Assembly (NCBI GenBank): GCA_016342755.1
Contig: JAEINS010000003.1
Location: forward strand, 225,551 to 289,550
Direction: 5' to 3'
From: Melioribacteraceae bacterium
Lineage (GTDB): Bacteria > Bacteroidota > Ignavibacteria > Ignavibacteriales > Melioribacteraceae
DNA length: 64,000 nucleotides
This document shows positions 1 to 9,800 of the stretch, one piece after another. The notes beneath the pieces were generated by a model, which saw nothing but the letters and a program-made list of their open reading frames with translations, had not been told where the DNA came from and ran no database searches. The translations under genes were made by a program, and so were the position numbers. Every line of letters begins with the position of its first letter. The first letter of the stretch is position 1.

Positions 1-1785
1 TTCAATGGAATATCCTTCTTCTTCGAGTCGGCGTACTGCAAAATTTGTTTCATGAACCATTGCTCCGTAAGTAATTACGGATAAATCCGTTCCCTCTTTT
101 ACAACATTAGCTTTTCCAAATGGAAGAAGATAATTTTCATCAGGTTCCGGAGCAGTTGCATAACTTTGCCTATATAATCCTTTATGCTCTAAAAACAGTA
201 CTGGATCATTAAGTCTACATGCTGTCTTCAACAAACCCTTTGCATCAGCAGCGTTTGAAGGATACGCAATTAACAACCCCGGAACATGGCTAAAAATCCC
301 CTCGATATTCTGACTATGAAATAATCCTCCGTGAATAAAACCGCCAACCGGAACACGAATAACAATTGGAGCTGAGAACTTATTATTTGATCTGTATCTT
401 AAAGTTACTAGTTCATCTCGTAACTGCATAAATGCCGTCCAAATGTAATCACCAAATTGTATTTCAACAACCGGTTTTAATCCGCTTAGTGCCATACCAA
501 TCGCAGAGCCAATTATACTTGCTTCTGCTAATGGCGAATTAAATACACGGTCTTGTCCAAACTTTGTAGAAAGATTTTTTGTTGCGGTAAAAACTCCGCC
601 TTTCCCATCAGCAATATCTTGTCCATATATGTACATATTACTATTAAATTCCATTTCCTCATGAAGCGCATGATTGACAGCATCAACCATAACAACTTTT
701 TCTCCATGCGGAATTGAAGATTCGTAATTAAGATTATCACTGTGGCCGCTTTCATCAAGAATATATCTTTCTGCTGTTTGCGGATCAGGATCTTCCTGCT
801 TCAGTGCAAATTTTGCTGCATTGTCAATCTCACTAATAATCTCAGATCTAATCAATTCTAAATCATCTCTGTTAATAAATGATTCATTAATTAATTTATT
901 AGATAGTTTTTCAATTGGGTCATTTTTTAGATCAGTTTTTAAATTCTCTTTTGTTCTATATTTTCTCTGATCATCAGAAGATGAATGCGAGTTTAGCCTT
1001 ACTACATCGGCCTCAATTAGAGCAGGCCCTTTTCCTCCTCTTACATAATCGAATGCTATTTGGGAAGCAATTACAGACTCATTATAATCGGTACCATCAA
1101 CTCTCAATCTAAGAAGATTTTCGTAACCTAAAGTCATTTCAGAAATTGAGGAATCTTTACCGCCAGACTGACTACTTACCGGAACTGATATTGCCCATTT
1201 ATTGTTCTCGATAACAAAGACAACCGGAAGTTTATCCCTTGAAGCCCAATTAACAGCTTCATGAAATTCACCCTGACTGGTAGTACCCTCGCCGCTGCTT
1301 ACATAAACAACTGCATCCAAATTTTTCTTTCTCTGAGCCAACGCACATCCAACAGCCTGCAAATACTGCATTCCGGTGGTACTTGTCTGCGAAGGAATAT
1401 TAAGTTCGTTAGAAGCCCAGTGACAAGGCATTTGTCTGCCGCCTGACATCGGATCATCTTTCTTTCCCAGCATATGAAGAAAGATATCTTTTATACTTAC
1501 TCCCAGACCTAAAACAAATGCCAGATCGCGATAATATGGATACGCCCAGTCTGTACCAATATTCATAGACTTTGCGGCGGCAATTTGGATTGCTTCATGT
1601 CCAGAACCAGGAATATGAAAAAAGGATTTTCCCTGCTTTATTAATTTAAAAACTTTATTATCTATCTCTCTAGAAAGAATCATAAATTTAAGCGCTTCCA
1701 ACAAATCCTTCCTATCAAGCACTTTTCCAGTTGAGTTTTCCGAGAGGTTTACATCATTCAAAATAAGGTCTCCGTCTCTACTCAT
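1..1785 (-). CDS. Fused alpha/beta E1 subunit of a 2-oxo acid dehydrogenase, 3' end cut by window
   Basis: Thiamine-diphosphate-dependent decarboxylase (E1) of a pyruvate or branched-chain 2-oxo acid dehydrogenase complex, which passes the acyl group to lipoyl-E2. The frame is open from the ATG at 1785 to the left edge (595 codons), so the C-terminus is outside the window. The alpha half has GHEAIQ (about residue 62), YYRDLAF (84) and the ThDP motif GEG at 165 followed by the Asn pair at 194. The beta half starts near residue 345 and includes PVGGFIHGGLFHSQ, typical of the transketolase-like pyrimidine domain. A GGAG-like site (AAGGAGATGAAA) precedes the start. Substrate (pyruvate versus branched-chain) cannot be decided from sequence alone. 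lpdA and lipB lie about 1-3 kb away on the same strand, which fits a shared pathway; no E2 gene is visible. Confidence 0.9.
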   Translation of the reverse strand, partial: MSRDGDLILNDVNLSENSTGKVLDRKDLLEALKFMILSREIDNKVFKLIKQGKSFFHIPGSGHEAIQIAAAKSMNIGTDWAYPYYRDLAFVLGLGVSIKDIFLHMLGKKDDPMSGGRQMPCHWASNELNIPSQTSTTGMQYLQAVGCALAQRKKNLDAVVYVSSGEGTTSQGEFHEAVNWASRDKLPVVFVIENNKWAISVPVSSQSGGKDSSISEMTLGYENLLRLRVDGTDYNESVIASQIAFDYVRGGKGPALIEADVVRLNSHSSSDDQRKYRTKENLKTDLKNDPIEKLSNKLINESFINRDDLELIRSEIISEIDNAAKFALKQEDPDPQTAERYILDESGHSDNLNYESSIPHGEKVVMVDAVNHALHEEMEFNSNMYIYGQDIADGKGGVFTATKNLSTKFGQDRVFNSPLAEASIIGSAIGMALSGLKPVVEIQFGDYIWTAFMQLRDELVTLRYRSNNKFSAPIVIRVPVGGFIHGGLFHSQNIEGIFSHVPGLLIAYPSNAADAKGLLKTACRLNDPVLFLEHKGLYRQSYATAPEPDENYLLPFGKANVVKEGTDLSVITYGAMVHETNFAVRRLEEEGYSIE

Positions 1786-2085
1786 TTTCATCTCCTTAAT
1801 TTAAGATATAATATCCTTTAATATAAAAAAAATTGTATTGCTTGTAAATCATGATTTTCAATCTGAGAATCAGTTACAAATTTTATATATTGAATTTTAT
1901 TTTTAATACTATCTTATTATAACTACTCTTTTTTTATTTTTTGCTATATAGATATTTTATTTCTTCATATATATTTATTTTTAACTTTATTTAAATGGCT
2001 TTTCTTTAGTTTTATTTAAATTTTTCTTTGTTTTATAATTTTTTTCTTATATATTTTCTTTATATTTATTAAAAAACTTACATCT
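1786..2085. other. AT-rich divergent intergenic region
   Basis: This 300-base spacer separates the minus-strand E1 gene from the plus-strand gene at 2086 and must hold both promoters. From about 1905 the plus strand is almost pure A/T with long T runs. I see no convincing operator, riboswitch or RNA gene, and no clear Shine-Dalgarno before 2086. Confidence 0.5.
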
Positions 2086-2742
2086 ATGTTAAATATTAAT
2101 ATAAAAGAAAATATTTTATTTAATAATTTTATGCTATCTCTTTCATATGTAAAAAAGAATAATATATTTTTTTCTCATATCAAAGAATATGGCTATACTG
2201 ATAAAGTTTTAATCTCTGCAAATTCTCTTTTAAATAACAGTAAAGAAATAAATTCTTATCAGACTGAAAAGTTGAAGAAAAAAAGTGAAGCTGTTGCAGA
2301 ATTAGCCAGGAAAAAATCAGCGGCAAAAAAAATATATATGCGGCATTTAAAAATTGCACGGATATTATTTGAAAATAATCCGCTTATAATAAAGGCTCTT
2401 GAACTTAACGGGAAACGCGCTGCAAAGACAAACGAATTTATAATTCAGGTTAAAGGGTTTTATGAGAATGCTCTTGAGTCTGATAATGTTAAAACGGGAT
2501 TTAAGCAGCACGGTATTACAAAACTTTCGCTAAATGAAGGACTCGATCTTATAAACGACGTGAGTCAATTTTTAAGAGTTGTTGAGAGAGTAAAAGGAGA
2601 AGCCATTAAGGCTACTCTGGAAAAAAAGGAAAATCTGAGAGAAGTTTACGCATGGTATTCAAAGTTTGTAAAGATTTCTAAAATTGCACTTGAGGACGAT
2701 CCCAAAGAATTAAAAAAGTTTACTGAAATGATAAAAGGTTAA
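2086..2742 (+). CDS. Hypothetical helical protein, 218 aa
   Basis: Function not recognised. The protein is lysine- and glutamate-rich and looks almost wholly alpha-helical, with likely coiled-coil segments around residues 55-90 and 160-185. It has no signal peptide, no membrane segment and no obvious catalytic motif. The C-terminus (WYSKFVKISKIALEDDPKEL) is the most distinctive part. It is the only plus-strand gene in the first 24 kb and is followed by a strong hairpin terminator, so it is probably a single-gene transcript. No good ribosome site precedes the ATG at 2086; the internal Met at codon 16 is an alternative start. Real coding status is supported by length, codon use and the terminator. 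Confidence 0.7.
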   Translation: MLNINIKENILFNNFMLSLSYVKKNNIFFSHIKEYGYTDKVLISANSLLNNSKEINSYQTEKLKKKSEAVAELARKKSAAKKIYMRHLKIARILFENNPLIIKALELNGKRAAKTNEFIIQVKGFYENALESDNVKTGFKQHGITKLSLNEGLDLINDVSQFLRVVERVKGEAIKATLEKKENLREVYAWYSKFVKISKIALEDDPKELKKFTEMIKG

Positions 2743-2785
2743 TTAAGGTTTCCACAACAAGGTTATTTAATTGAACCTTAATCCG

Positions 2786-2836
2786 AACCCGGAGAAGATT
2801 CCCTGCCCCTCCTAGCTCTCCGGGTTTTCTATTTTT
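2786..2836 (+). terminator. Rho-independent terminator after the helical protein gene
   Basis: A perfect 10-bp stem, aacccggaga (2786-2795) with tctccgggtt (2817-2826), is followed by a T-rich tract on the plus strand. A second 9-bp inverted repeat, attaaggtt (2742-2750) with aaccttaat (2774-2782), lies just upstream and overlaps the stop codon region. Confidence 0.75.
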
Positions 2837-2839
2837 CTA

Positions 2840-3535
2840 CTACAAATATTTATCCAGCTTTTGCTCATGAAAATTTTCATAATCAAACACTTTTTTGAAA
2901 TTGTTAAGAAGTTTTCCTTTTACTTCAGATAATGGTATCTCTCTGCCCAGCTCTTTTGAAAGGCTTGTTACAGCCTTATCAGTTATTCCGCATGGAACAA
3001 TTCCTCCAAAAAGACTAAGATCAGGATTTATATTAAATGCAAATCCATGCATAGTTACCCATTTGCTTATCTTAATACCAATCGCTGCAATTTTACGTTC
3101 ACCAAGCCAGACACCGGTGAATTCTTCCTTACGACCAGTTTCAAGTCCATATTCTGCGCAAGTCATAATAATAATCTCTTCAAGATTCCTCAGATATAAA
3201 TGGGTATCTTTTTTCCAGTCAGTTAAACTAATTATTGGATAACCAACAATCTGTCCGGGTCCATGGTAAGTTATATCACCGCCTCTGTCAATATCAAAGA
3301 CAGAAACACCCTTCTGCTTTAGGAATTCTTCTGTCCCAATCAGATTAGCTCTGTTAGCTGTTTTGCCAAGAGTATAAGTATGAGGGTGTTCCAATAAAAA
3401 TAAGGTATCCTTAATTTCACTCTTAACTCGTTTACTAAAAATATCTTTCTGTAAATCCCAGCATTTGTCATAAGCTATTAAACCAAGATCACAGTAATCA
3501 AATTCTCTAGATGTGTATTGCTTCTCCATTTGCAT
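2840..3535 (-). CDS. lipB: Octanoyltransferase (lipoate biosynthesis)
   Basis: Transfers octanoate from octanoyl-ACP to the lipoyl domains of E2 and GcvH, the first step of de novo lipoylation, in the cytoplasm. Diagnostic LipB signatures are LLEHPHTYTLGK (47-58), RGGDITYHGPGQ (84-95), the catalytic Lys in AIGIK (155) and the catalytic Cys in PCGI (182). Length (231 aa) is usual for the family. The ATG at 3535 overlaps the end of lpdA by 29 bases, suggesting translational coupling; a second ATG at 3529 is equally possible. Linkage to lpdA and E1 fits a role in activating a 2-oxo acid dehydrogenase. Confidence 0.95.
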   Translation of the reverse strand: MQMEKQYTSREFDYCDLGLIAYDKCWDLQKDIFSKRVKSEIKDTLFLLEHPHTYTLGKTANRANLIGTEEFLKQKGVSVFDIDRGGDITYHGPGQIVGYPIISLTDWKKDTHLYLRNLEEIIIMTCAEYGLETGRKEEFTGVWLGERKIAAIGIKISKWVTMHGFAFNINPDLSLFGGIVPCGITDKAVTSLSKELGREIPLSEVKGKLLNNFKKVFDYENFHEQKLDKYL

Positions 3536-4910
3536 CGGCCGCCGCTTCCATTATTGTTTCTGATAAAGTTGGGTGCGCATGCACCGTTTTAATTATTGAT
3601 TCATACGTTGCTTCATGTGTTTTTGCCAAACCAAGTTCAGCTATAAGTTCAGTTGCTTCACTTCCAATTATATGTGCTCCTAAAAGCCCGCCATATTTTG
3701 CATCGAATACTAATTTAACAAATCCGTCCCGTTCTCCAATTGCAGCCGATTTCCCACTCGCCGAAAATGGAAATCTTCCAATCTTAACTTCATATCCTGC
3801 TTCAATTGCGTTTGCTTCTGTATAACCAACGCTGGCAACCTGCGGCTGGCAATAAGTACACCCCGGAATTGAATTATAATCAATTGGTTTAACATCTAAT
3901 CCCTTAATAGTTTCAACACAATGTATAGCTTCTGCTGAAGCAACATGAGCTAACCAGGGAGGTCCCGCAACATCACCAATCGCGTAGATCCCTTCTATAC
4001 TTGTCTGATATGTGTTCCTATCAACTTTGATACTATTTTTGTAAATCTCAACTCCTAATTCTTCAAGTCCAATTCCTTCAACGTTCCCAGTCACACCAAT
4101 TGAGTTAAGAACCTTATCAGCAACAAGCTCCTGCTTCTCACCATCTTTGATTACTGCAACATGGACTTTACCATCCTTTACAACCGCGGTTTCAACGGTA
4201 GTGGAAGTCAGGATATTTATCTTTTGTTTTTTTAGAATTTTCTCCAGCTCCGCGGATATTTCACTATCTTCAACCGGAAGGACATTCGGAAGCATTTCAA
4301 CTACAGTTACTTTAGTCCCGATTGTATTGTAGAAATACGCAAACTCAACTCCAATTGCACCGGCACCAATTACAATAATCTCTTCAGGCTGTTCAGGTAA
4401 ATTCATGGCTTCTTTACTTGTGATAATAAACTCTCTATCGACAGGTATATTAGGAACTTCTTTTGGTCTGGCTCCAGTGGCAATTATTATCCTATCTGTA
4501 GTAATGTTTTTTGTTACAGTTCCATTTTCATCAATTATATCTATCTGATTCTTAGATACAAGTTTTCCGAATCCTTTTATACGATCAATCTTATTCTTCT
4601 TCATAAGATATTCAACACCGGCAACAATCTTTCTGGAAACATTTCTGGAACGTTTAATAATCTTAGAAAAATCTTTATCAACATTTTCTGTAATTATTCC
4701 AAAATCTTTTGCGTGATTTTTAACCGTGTTATAAACTTCGGCACTTTTAAGAAGCGCTTTTGTAGGAATACAACCCCAATTAAGGCAGACACCCCCAAGA
4801 TTATCTTTATCAATTACAGCTACTTTATAACCCAATTGTGATGCTCTAATTGCGGCCACATAACCGCCCGGACCGCCGCCTAGAACGGCTATATCATACT
4901 TTTCACTCAT
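3507..4910 (-). CDS. lpdA: Dihydrolipoyl dehydrogenase (E3)
   Basis: FAD enzyme that reoxidises dihydrolipoamide with NAD+ in 2-oxo acid dehydrogenase or glycine-cleavage complexes. The N-terminal FAD site is GGGPGGYVAAIRAS (11-24), the redox disulfide is C42/C47 in GGVCLNWGCIPT, the NAD Rossmann motif is GAGAIGVEFA, the second FAD motif is AIGDVAGPPWLAH, and the His-Glu pair is in HAHPTLSE near the C-terminus. At 467 aa it is full length. AAGGTGA lies just before the ATG. It overlaps lipB downstream, and the two probably form one transcript. Confidence 0.97.
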   Translation of the reverse strand: MSEKYDIAVLGGGPGGYVAAIRASQLGYKVAVIDKDNLGGVCLNWGCIPTKALLKSAEVYNTVKNHAKDFGIITENVDKDFSKIIKRSRNVSRKIVAGVEYLMKKNKIDRIKGFGKLVSKNQIDIIDENGTVTKNITTDRIIIATGARPKEVPNIPVDREFIITSKEAMNLPEQPEEIIVIGAGAIGVEFAYFYNTIGTKVTVVEMLPNVLPVEDSEISAELEKILKKQKINILTSTTVETAVVKDGKVHVAVIKDGEKQELVADKVLNSIGVTGNVEGIGLEELGVEIYKNSIKVDRNTYQTSIEGIYAIGDVAGPPWLAHVASAEAIHCVETIKGLDVKPIDYNSIPGCTYCQPQVASVGYTEANAIEAGYEVKIGRFPFSASGKSAAIGERDGFVKLVFDAKYGGLLGAHIIGSEATELIAELGLAKTHEATYESIIKTVHAHPTLSETIMEAAADANGEAIHI

Positions 4911-4995
4911 AAATCACCTTTGCAGATTAGTATAAATTCAAAATTTTATCGTGATAATATAAATAAAGGATAAATAAATAAAAATTTCAGATGCA

Positions 4996-5727
4996 TTAAT
5001 TTAATAACCGGACATTATCCAAAAGCATAAAATCTCTTTCTGCTGAAACAGTTTTATTTTCCAAATTCTTTTCTTCAAACAGACATTCTTTTTCAACCGG
5101 ACATACTCCGCAGCTTGGATTTCTTGGTGTACAAACTTCCCTTCCCAGGCGAATTAAATTTGTATGAAAAGTATGGGCAATATCTTTTGGAAATGATTCA
5201 TTGAGAATAAAATATGTTTTATCTCTCGATTTTTCTGAGACAATTCCAAGTCTGTTAACAGTACGGAAAACGTGAGTATCAACCGGACAAACATTTCTAT
5301 CCAACGCAAATAAAAGTAGACAACTTGCAGTTTTAACTCCAATTCCATCGTATTTAGTTAGTTCCTCAATAGCATTTAAATCACTAAGTTCCGTAATATG
5401 AGATAATGAAAAACCTTCGTCCCGTGAATTCAAATCATCTAATAAATTTTTAATCGCATTTGCTTTTTGTTTACCAAGTCCGGCAACCCTAACCAAATTT
5501 TCTATAGTCGATTCTTTTGCACTTAACGCTTCTTCCCATGCAGGATATTTTCTTTTCAAATTCTGAAATGCTTTGTAAGAATTTTTATCGTTTGTATTTT
5601 GAGATAATATAGTTGCAATAAGCATATCAAGCGGTGCTGGAAGATTTTCATGCCGGTAAGGATATCCAAATTTATCAACTAATATTTTTGTAACACGCTT
5701 TATTTTATTTTGTGTTTTTCTTTCCAT
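4996..5727 (-). CDS. nth: Endonuclease III (HhH-GPD DNA glycosylase/AP lyase)
   Basis: Base-excision repair enzyme that removes oxidised pyrimidines and nicks abasic sites. The helix-hairpin-helix segment DGIGVKTASC carries the catalytic Lys (132), the catalytic Asp is D150 in CPVDTH, and the C-terminal [4Fe-4S] cluster is C199-x6-C206-x2-C209-x5-C215, matching the Nth spacing. The 243-aa length is slightly above E. coli Nth (211 aa). GAGGA precedes the ATG. It lies 85 bases upstream of lpdA on the same strand; no functional link is evident. Confidence 0.93.
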   Translation of the reverse strand: MERKTQNKIKRVTKILVDKFGYPYRHENLPAPLDMLIATILSQNTNDKNSYKAFQNLKRKYPAWEEALSAKESTIENLVRVAGLGKQKANAIKNLLDDLNSRDEGFSLSHITELSDLNAIEELTKYDGIGVKTASCLLLFALDRNVCPVDTHVFRTVNRLGIVSEKSRDKTYFILNESFPKDIAHTFHTNLIRLGREVCTPRNPSCGVCPVEKECLFEEKNLENKTVSAERDFMLLDNVRLLN

Positions 5728-5767
5728 TAGAATCTAATCCTCAGATTTGTATTCTAAATATAATAAA

Positions 5768-5799
5768 AAAGCCTTTCCCAATTACTCAGGAAAGGCTTT
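5768..5799 (-). terminator. Hairpin terminator after the PorV-family gene
   Basis: An 11-bp perfect stem (aaagcctttcc 5768-5778, ggaaaggcttt 5789-5799) with a 10-base loop and A/T runs on both sides. It lies just past the stop of the minus-strand barrel gene at 5822 and before nth. Confidence 0.8.
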
Positions 5800-5821
5800 A
5801 TAAAAATTATAATAGATTTTA

Positions 5822-6838
5822 TCAGAATTTTACACCTACTGTGATGTAATGAATTTCTTTAAGTCTGCCAAAATCTTCATAAGCATAATCAACTTTCACA
5901 ACCATTGAACCGGCTAATCTATAGTTTATACCGGCACCAAATGTTAATCCTTGCTCAGATTCTGTTTCAAATAATGATTTATAACCGGCTCTTAACATTA
6001 CTATTTCATTCCAGGTTACTTCTGTACCGCAGTTAACATATTCAGTATGATCATTTGGATGAACAGCATCAATTGCGGCAGTAAGCCTATATTCTTCTTC
6101 TTTTAACAGATCAGCAGCTACGCCAACCCTGAATAATAATGGAAGATCAAATTCATCCATTTCAATATGGGTGTTTATTAAATTACCACCACCTGGTCCC
6201 TGCTGAGTTATAATCAATATATCTCTACCTGATAACTGCATTTTTGTTCCAAAGTTAGAAATGTTTGCGGCAAGTCTGAATTCATTTAAGATCGGAATTT
6301 TATACATCACACCAGCGTCTAACGCAAATCCGCTTGATGACATATGCCATAAATCTTCTTGAACATATTTGATATTAAACCCGATGGAAAATTTATCTGT
6401 TAGATTTCTGGCAATACTTAATCCCATAGAAATTCCCTGCATGGTAAAATTTTCACCAGTTCCTTCCGGATTTTGTTCAGTACGTACCAGCATATCTCCC
6501 ATTGACATTAGGTTAAAAAATGCGCCGATAGTTCCAACCCCGTCTAAGTATGTAGTAAAGCCGGCAAAGTCATATTTAACATCGGCTATCCAGTCGGTAT
6601 GATTGAAAATAGCTTCACTGGAATTTATACTTGCTAACCCAGCCGGATTCCAGTATATAGAAGAAGCATCATCGCTTATAGCTGTAAAAGCTCCTCCCAT
6701 ACCTATTGCGCGGGCACCAACATCAATTTTCAAAAACTGTCCGGCAGTAGTTCCCGATTTAGAAATATTCTGAGCATTGATAATAGAAACGCAAAACACT
6801 ACTAACAATACTACTTTTATATAAGTTGCAGATTTCAT
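5822..6838 (-). CDS. PorV/PorQ-family outer-membrane barrel protein (module copy 2)
   Basis: Predicted outer-membrane beta-barrel of the PorV/PorQ family linked to type IX secretion. After a signal peptide ending near FCVSIINAQ comes the family signature: SGTTAGQFLKI, GARAIGMGGAFTAISDD, YWNPAGLA. Its C-terminus is a typical alternating strand ending in GVKF. I start it at the ATG at 6838 because GGAG sits 7 bases upstream; an upstream in-frame ATG at 6871 lacks such a site. It is the last gene of module copy 2 and is clearly homologous to the protein at 13439. In T9SS, PorV shuttles cargo to the sortase; whether this paralogue serves the adjacent large protein is inference. Confidence 0.88.
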   Translation of the reverse strand: MKSATYIKVVLLVVFCVSIINAQNISKSGTTAGQFLKIDVGARAIGMGGAFTAISDDASSIYWNPAGLASINSSEAIFNHTDWIADVKYDFAGFTTYLDGVGTIGAFFNLMSMGDMLVRTEQNPEGTGENFTMQGISMGLSIARNLTDKFSIGFNIKYVQEDLWHMSSSGFALDAGVMYKIPILNEFRLAANISNFGTKMQLSGRDILIITQQGPGGGNLINTHIEMDEFDLPLLFRVGVAADLLKEEEYRLTAAIDAVHPNDHTEYVNCGTEVTWNEIVMLRAGYKSLFETESEQGLTFGAGINYRLAGSMVVKVDYAYEDFGRLKEIHYITVGVKF

Positions 6839-6883
6839 TAATCTCTCCAATATACTTTTGCATGTTTTCATATTATCAAATCT

Positions 6884-9800
6884 CTATTTTATAATTGCAA
6901 ATTTAACTATCTTCTCGCCTATACCTGGTGCGTTTATATGAGCGAAGTAAACACCATAGGCAATACTGAAGCCGTCTTCATTAAGTAGATTCCAATATTC
7001 TCTGCCATGTTCTAAACCGGAATCATGCTCTATTTTTGTAACAAAATTACCTGCCAGAGAATAGATCCTAATCGTACACTGACTTGGCAAATTTTCAAAA
7101 TAGATACGTCTTTCACCACGACTTTCACTAGCTATTTTATTGGTAGGTTCTATTTCACTAAAGCCTACATAAGGATTTGGAACTACGTAAACATCATCTA
7201 AGTCAGATTCACCTAAACCGTCTTTAATTTTTCCGGCAACAGTTTTAAATGAATACCTGTCATTAGCTTTAAATGGGCGTTTAGTTACTACCTTCAAAAC
7301 ATCACCATCTGTAGGAGGCATTGCTACAACTGTAGAATCTTTGGGAGGAGAAATTATAACTCCCCAGGTAACTGTATCGGAAATTTCACCTTTTGTTCCG
7401 GGCCAGAAAAGAACTATCTCTTCGCCGGGTGTCCATGCTTCATCCGTAGTTTCCGGTTTTTCAAAAAGGAATGTAACCACTTTTTGGGGAACTCCTTCGG
7501 TAACTTCTTTAACAGAATACTTAACCGGAATACTGCTTAAACCAGTCGGGGTAATAACCATTGCTGAATCAATATAATCACTTGAAAATTTGATCTCATA
7601 ATCACCGGGATATAATTCTTTGAATTGTCCAATTCCAGCAAGCTGGGCTTTTACACCAAAATTAGAATTACCCTCAATCCAGCTGGTCTGAGTACTATCA
7701 AATTCTAGTTTAGTTTCATTTTTTACAAATAATTGTATTCCGTCAAAAACTTCATTTGTTTCTTCACCATACATTGCCATGCTTTGGTAAAGCGGATAAT
7801 ATCTATACGTAACTTCATACTTCTGATCGTTATTCATACTTCCGGCAGCAATTTTTCTTATTTTACCAACTGAATAATTGATCTTATAATCGATATCTTT
7901 TTTATACTCAACTCCGTCTTCACCAACAACTTTTAAATATTCGTCATCGGCAATACCTGTGTTCGATAAATTTGCAAAATTGGTATCAAACAATTCAACT
8001 TCATCAGTAATTTCATCAAGTGACAATACAGAAAAATTCAGTTTGCCAACTTCCTGTTTATTACTTAAATACTTATCCGAGAAAATAATTTTATATTTCG
8101 CGTTATCCTTAACTTTTAGATCATCAACAATTTTGAAATCAATAATACTTGTTGATGTACCTTCGTCATGAGATACACTTGTTTGATCAACATAAGGATC
8201 TTCGTACCCCACTGCACGTGGACCGGGAACCACCATTACTGTATTTTTATCAAATTGTAATTGATTTGTTATTGGGTCAAGAGTAATCTTCTTGGTAGTT
8301 TCTGTCGGAGGCGTATCATCTATAGTACCACGATCATAAGCTACTACTGCATAATAATAGGTTTGCCCATTTACAACATTGTTCGAATCCACAAATGAAT
8401 GTACCAAACCGGAGTTATCACCTAAATAATAATGAATTCCTCTTTTATTAAAAGCAACCGGGTGATAACCTTCCCACTCATCTTCAAGATTAGAAGTCCA
8501 AATTCCGTTTTTATCCAAATCCTTATAAGTTTCACCTTTATCATAAAACCCATTCCTATTTGCATCTTCATAAGGTTCTTCAACATAAGCAACATCCCAT
8601 TTGGCATCATATCCATCAATGTCTTTTAAAGGATCATTTAAGAAACTGGAACCCCGTCCATCAGTGATTGTCTGAATATCATTAAAGTTATGATCAGTAC
8701 TGCGGTAAATAACATAACCCTGAAAATCCTTGCCAGAAATGGGATCAATACTTGATTCCGCAATATCATCCCAGTATAAGGTAACTTTTTTGTCACCAGG
8801 AACTGCTTTAACTGTAGGTGTATACGGCGGCTTATAGAACTGGTAATTCTGGTTATATATTTTCTGAACTGTTTCAGCACTTACTAAAAGATCTCTAATA
8901 TCTTCACCGCATATAAGCGCCATCGATATTCTTTTTGTTTCCCCTTTTTTAAGAGATATATATCCTGAACCAAAAATGAATACTATGTCTGTATTTTGCT
9001 GGATATCACTGAAGTTATCAGGGATTGATCTGTTCCACATGGATTCGTCATTTCTAATCTGGTCATTATTCCAAGTCCAGCTATTGAAACTTGTTAATCC
9101 AATCTGATCAGCTTCATCAAGATCAGTTAGTTCAAAATTTGGTTCACCAGGAAACAGCGGATCTAAAGAACCGTCTGCCAACTGTACCCCGGCTGTTGGG
9201 ATTCCGTCACCTTCACCCTGATCCTCGGTACCGGCAACACCATCAATACCAACATCATGAATTGAAACAAGCCAGTCATTATCATTATCTATTCCGTCTT
9301 CCTGACTTTCGTCAATCATACCGTCACTATCATTATCAATACCGTCAATTGCGTTACCGGGACTTTCTAAAAACTTACATCCCAAATATCCAAGAGGTAA
9401 ACCTTTATCTCCTTTTTTATCATCATCATAAAAATAAACCATACTTCTTGAATAAAGCGGATAATTATCAACATTTACTCCGCCGGCAGATTTAGCAGGA
9501 ATAAAAAATCCTTTATCATCTTTGTTTTCGGGTGTTCCTCCGCCAATATCAGGATCGCCATAAATTCCAAAAAATACTTTGTCTAAATCCTTATCACTTG
9601 TATTAGTAATTGTGTAGACAAAAAATATTGTATTCTCCGCTAATGCGTTACTCCACTGAAACGCACGTCCATCAACTTGAATTCCAAGACCACGTCTTGT
9701 AGTATCATTTTCAAATGGATAATATGGGAACTCATCATTCTCTCTGTCATCCATAGACCAGAAAGCTTCCATATCGGCACTAGTAGCATTTTGAGAAAGA

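Noticed and set aside
528..758. 76-aa minus-strand frame near the left edge
   Set aside because: Out of frame inside the E1 gene, whose own frame is open to the window edge and has clear motifs.
9091..9495. 134-aa plus-strand frame rich in His and Tyr
   Set aside because: Lies wholly inside the large secreted protein gene on the other strand; composition reflects the antisense of Asp/Asn-rich repeats.
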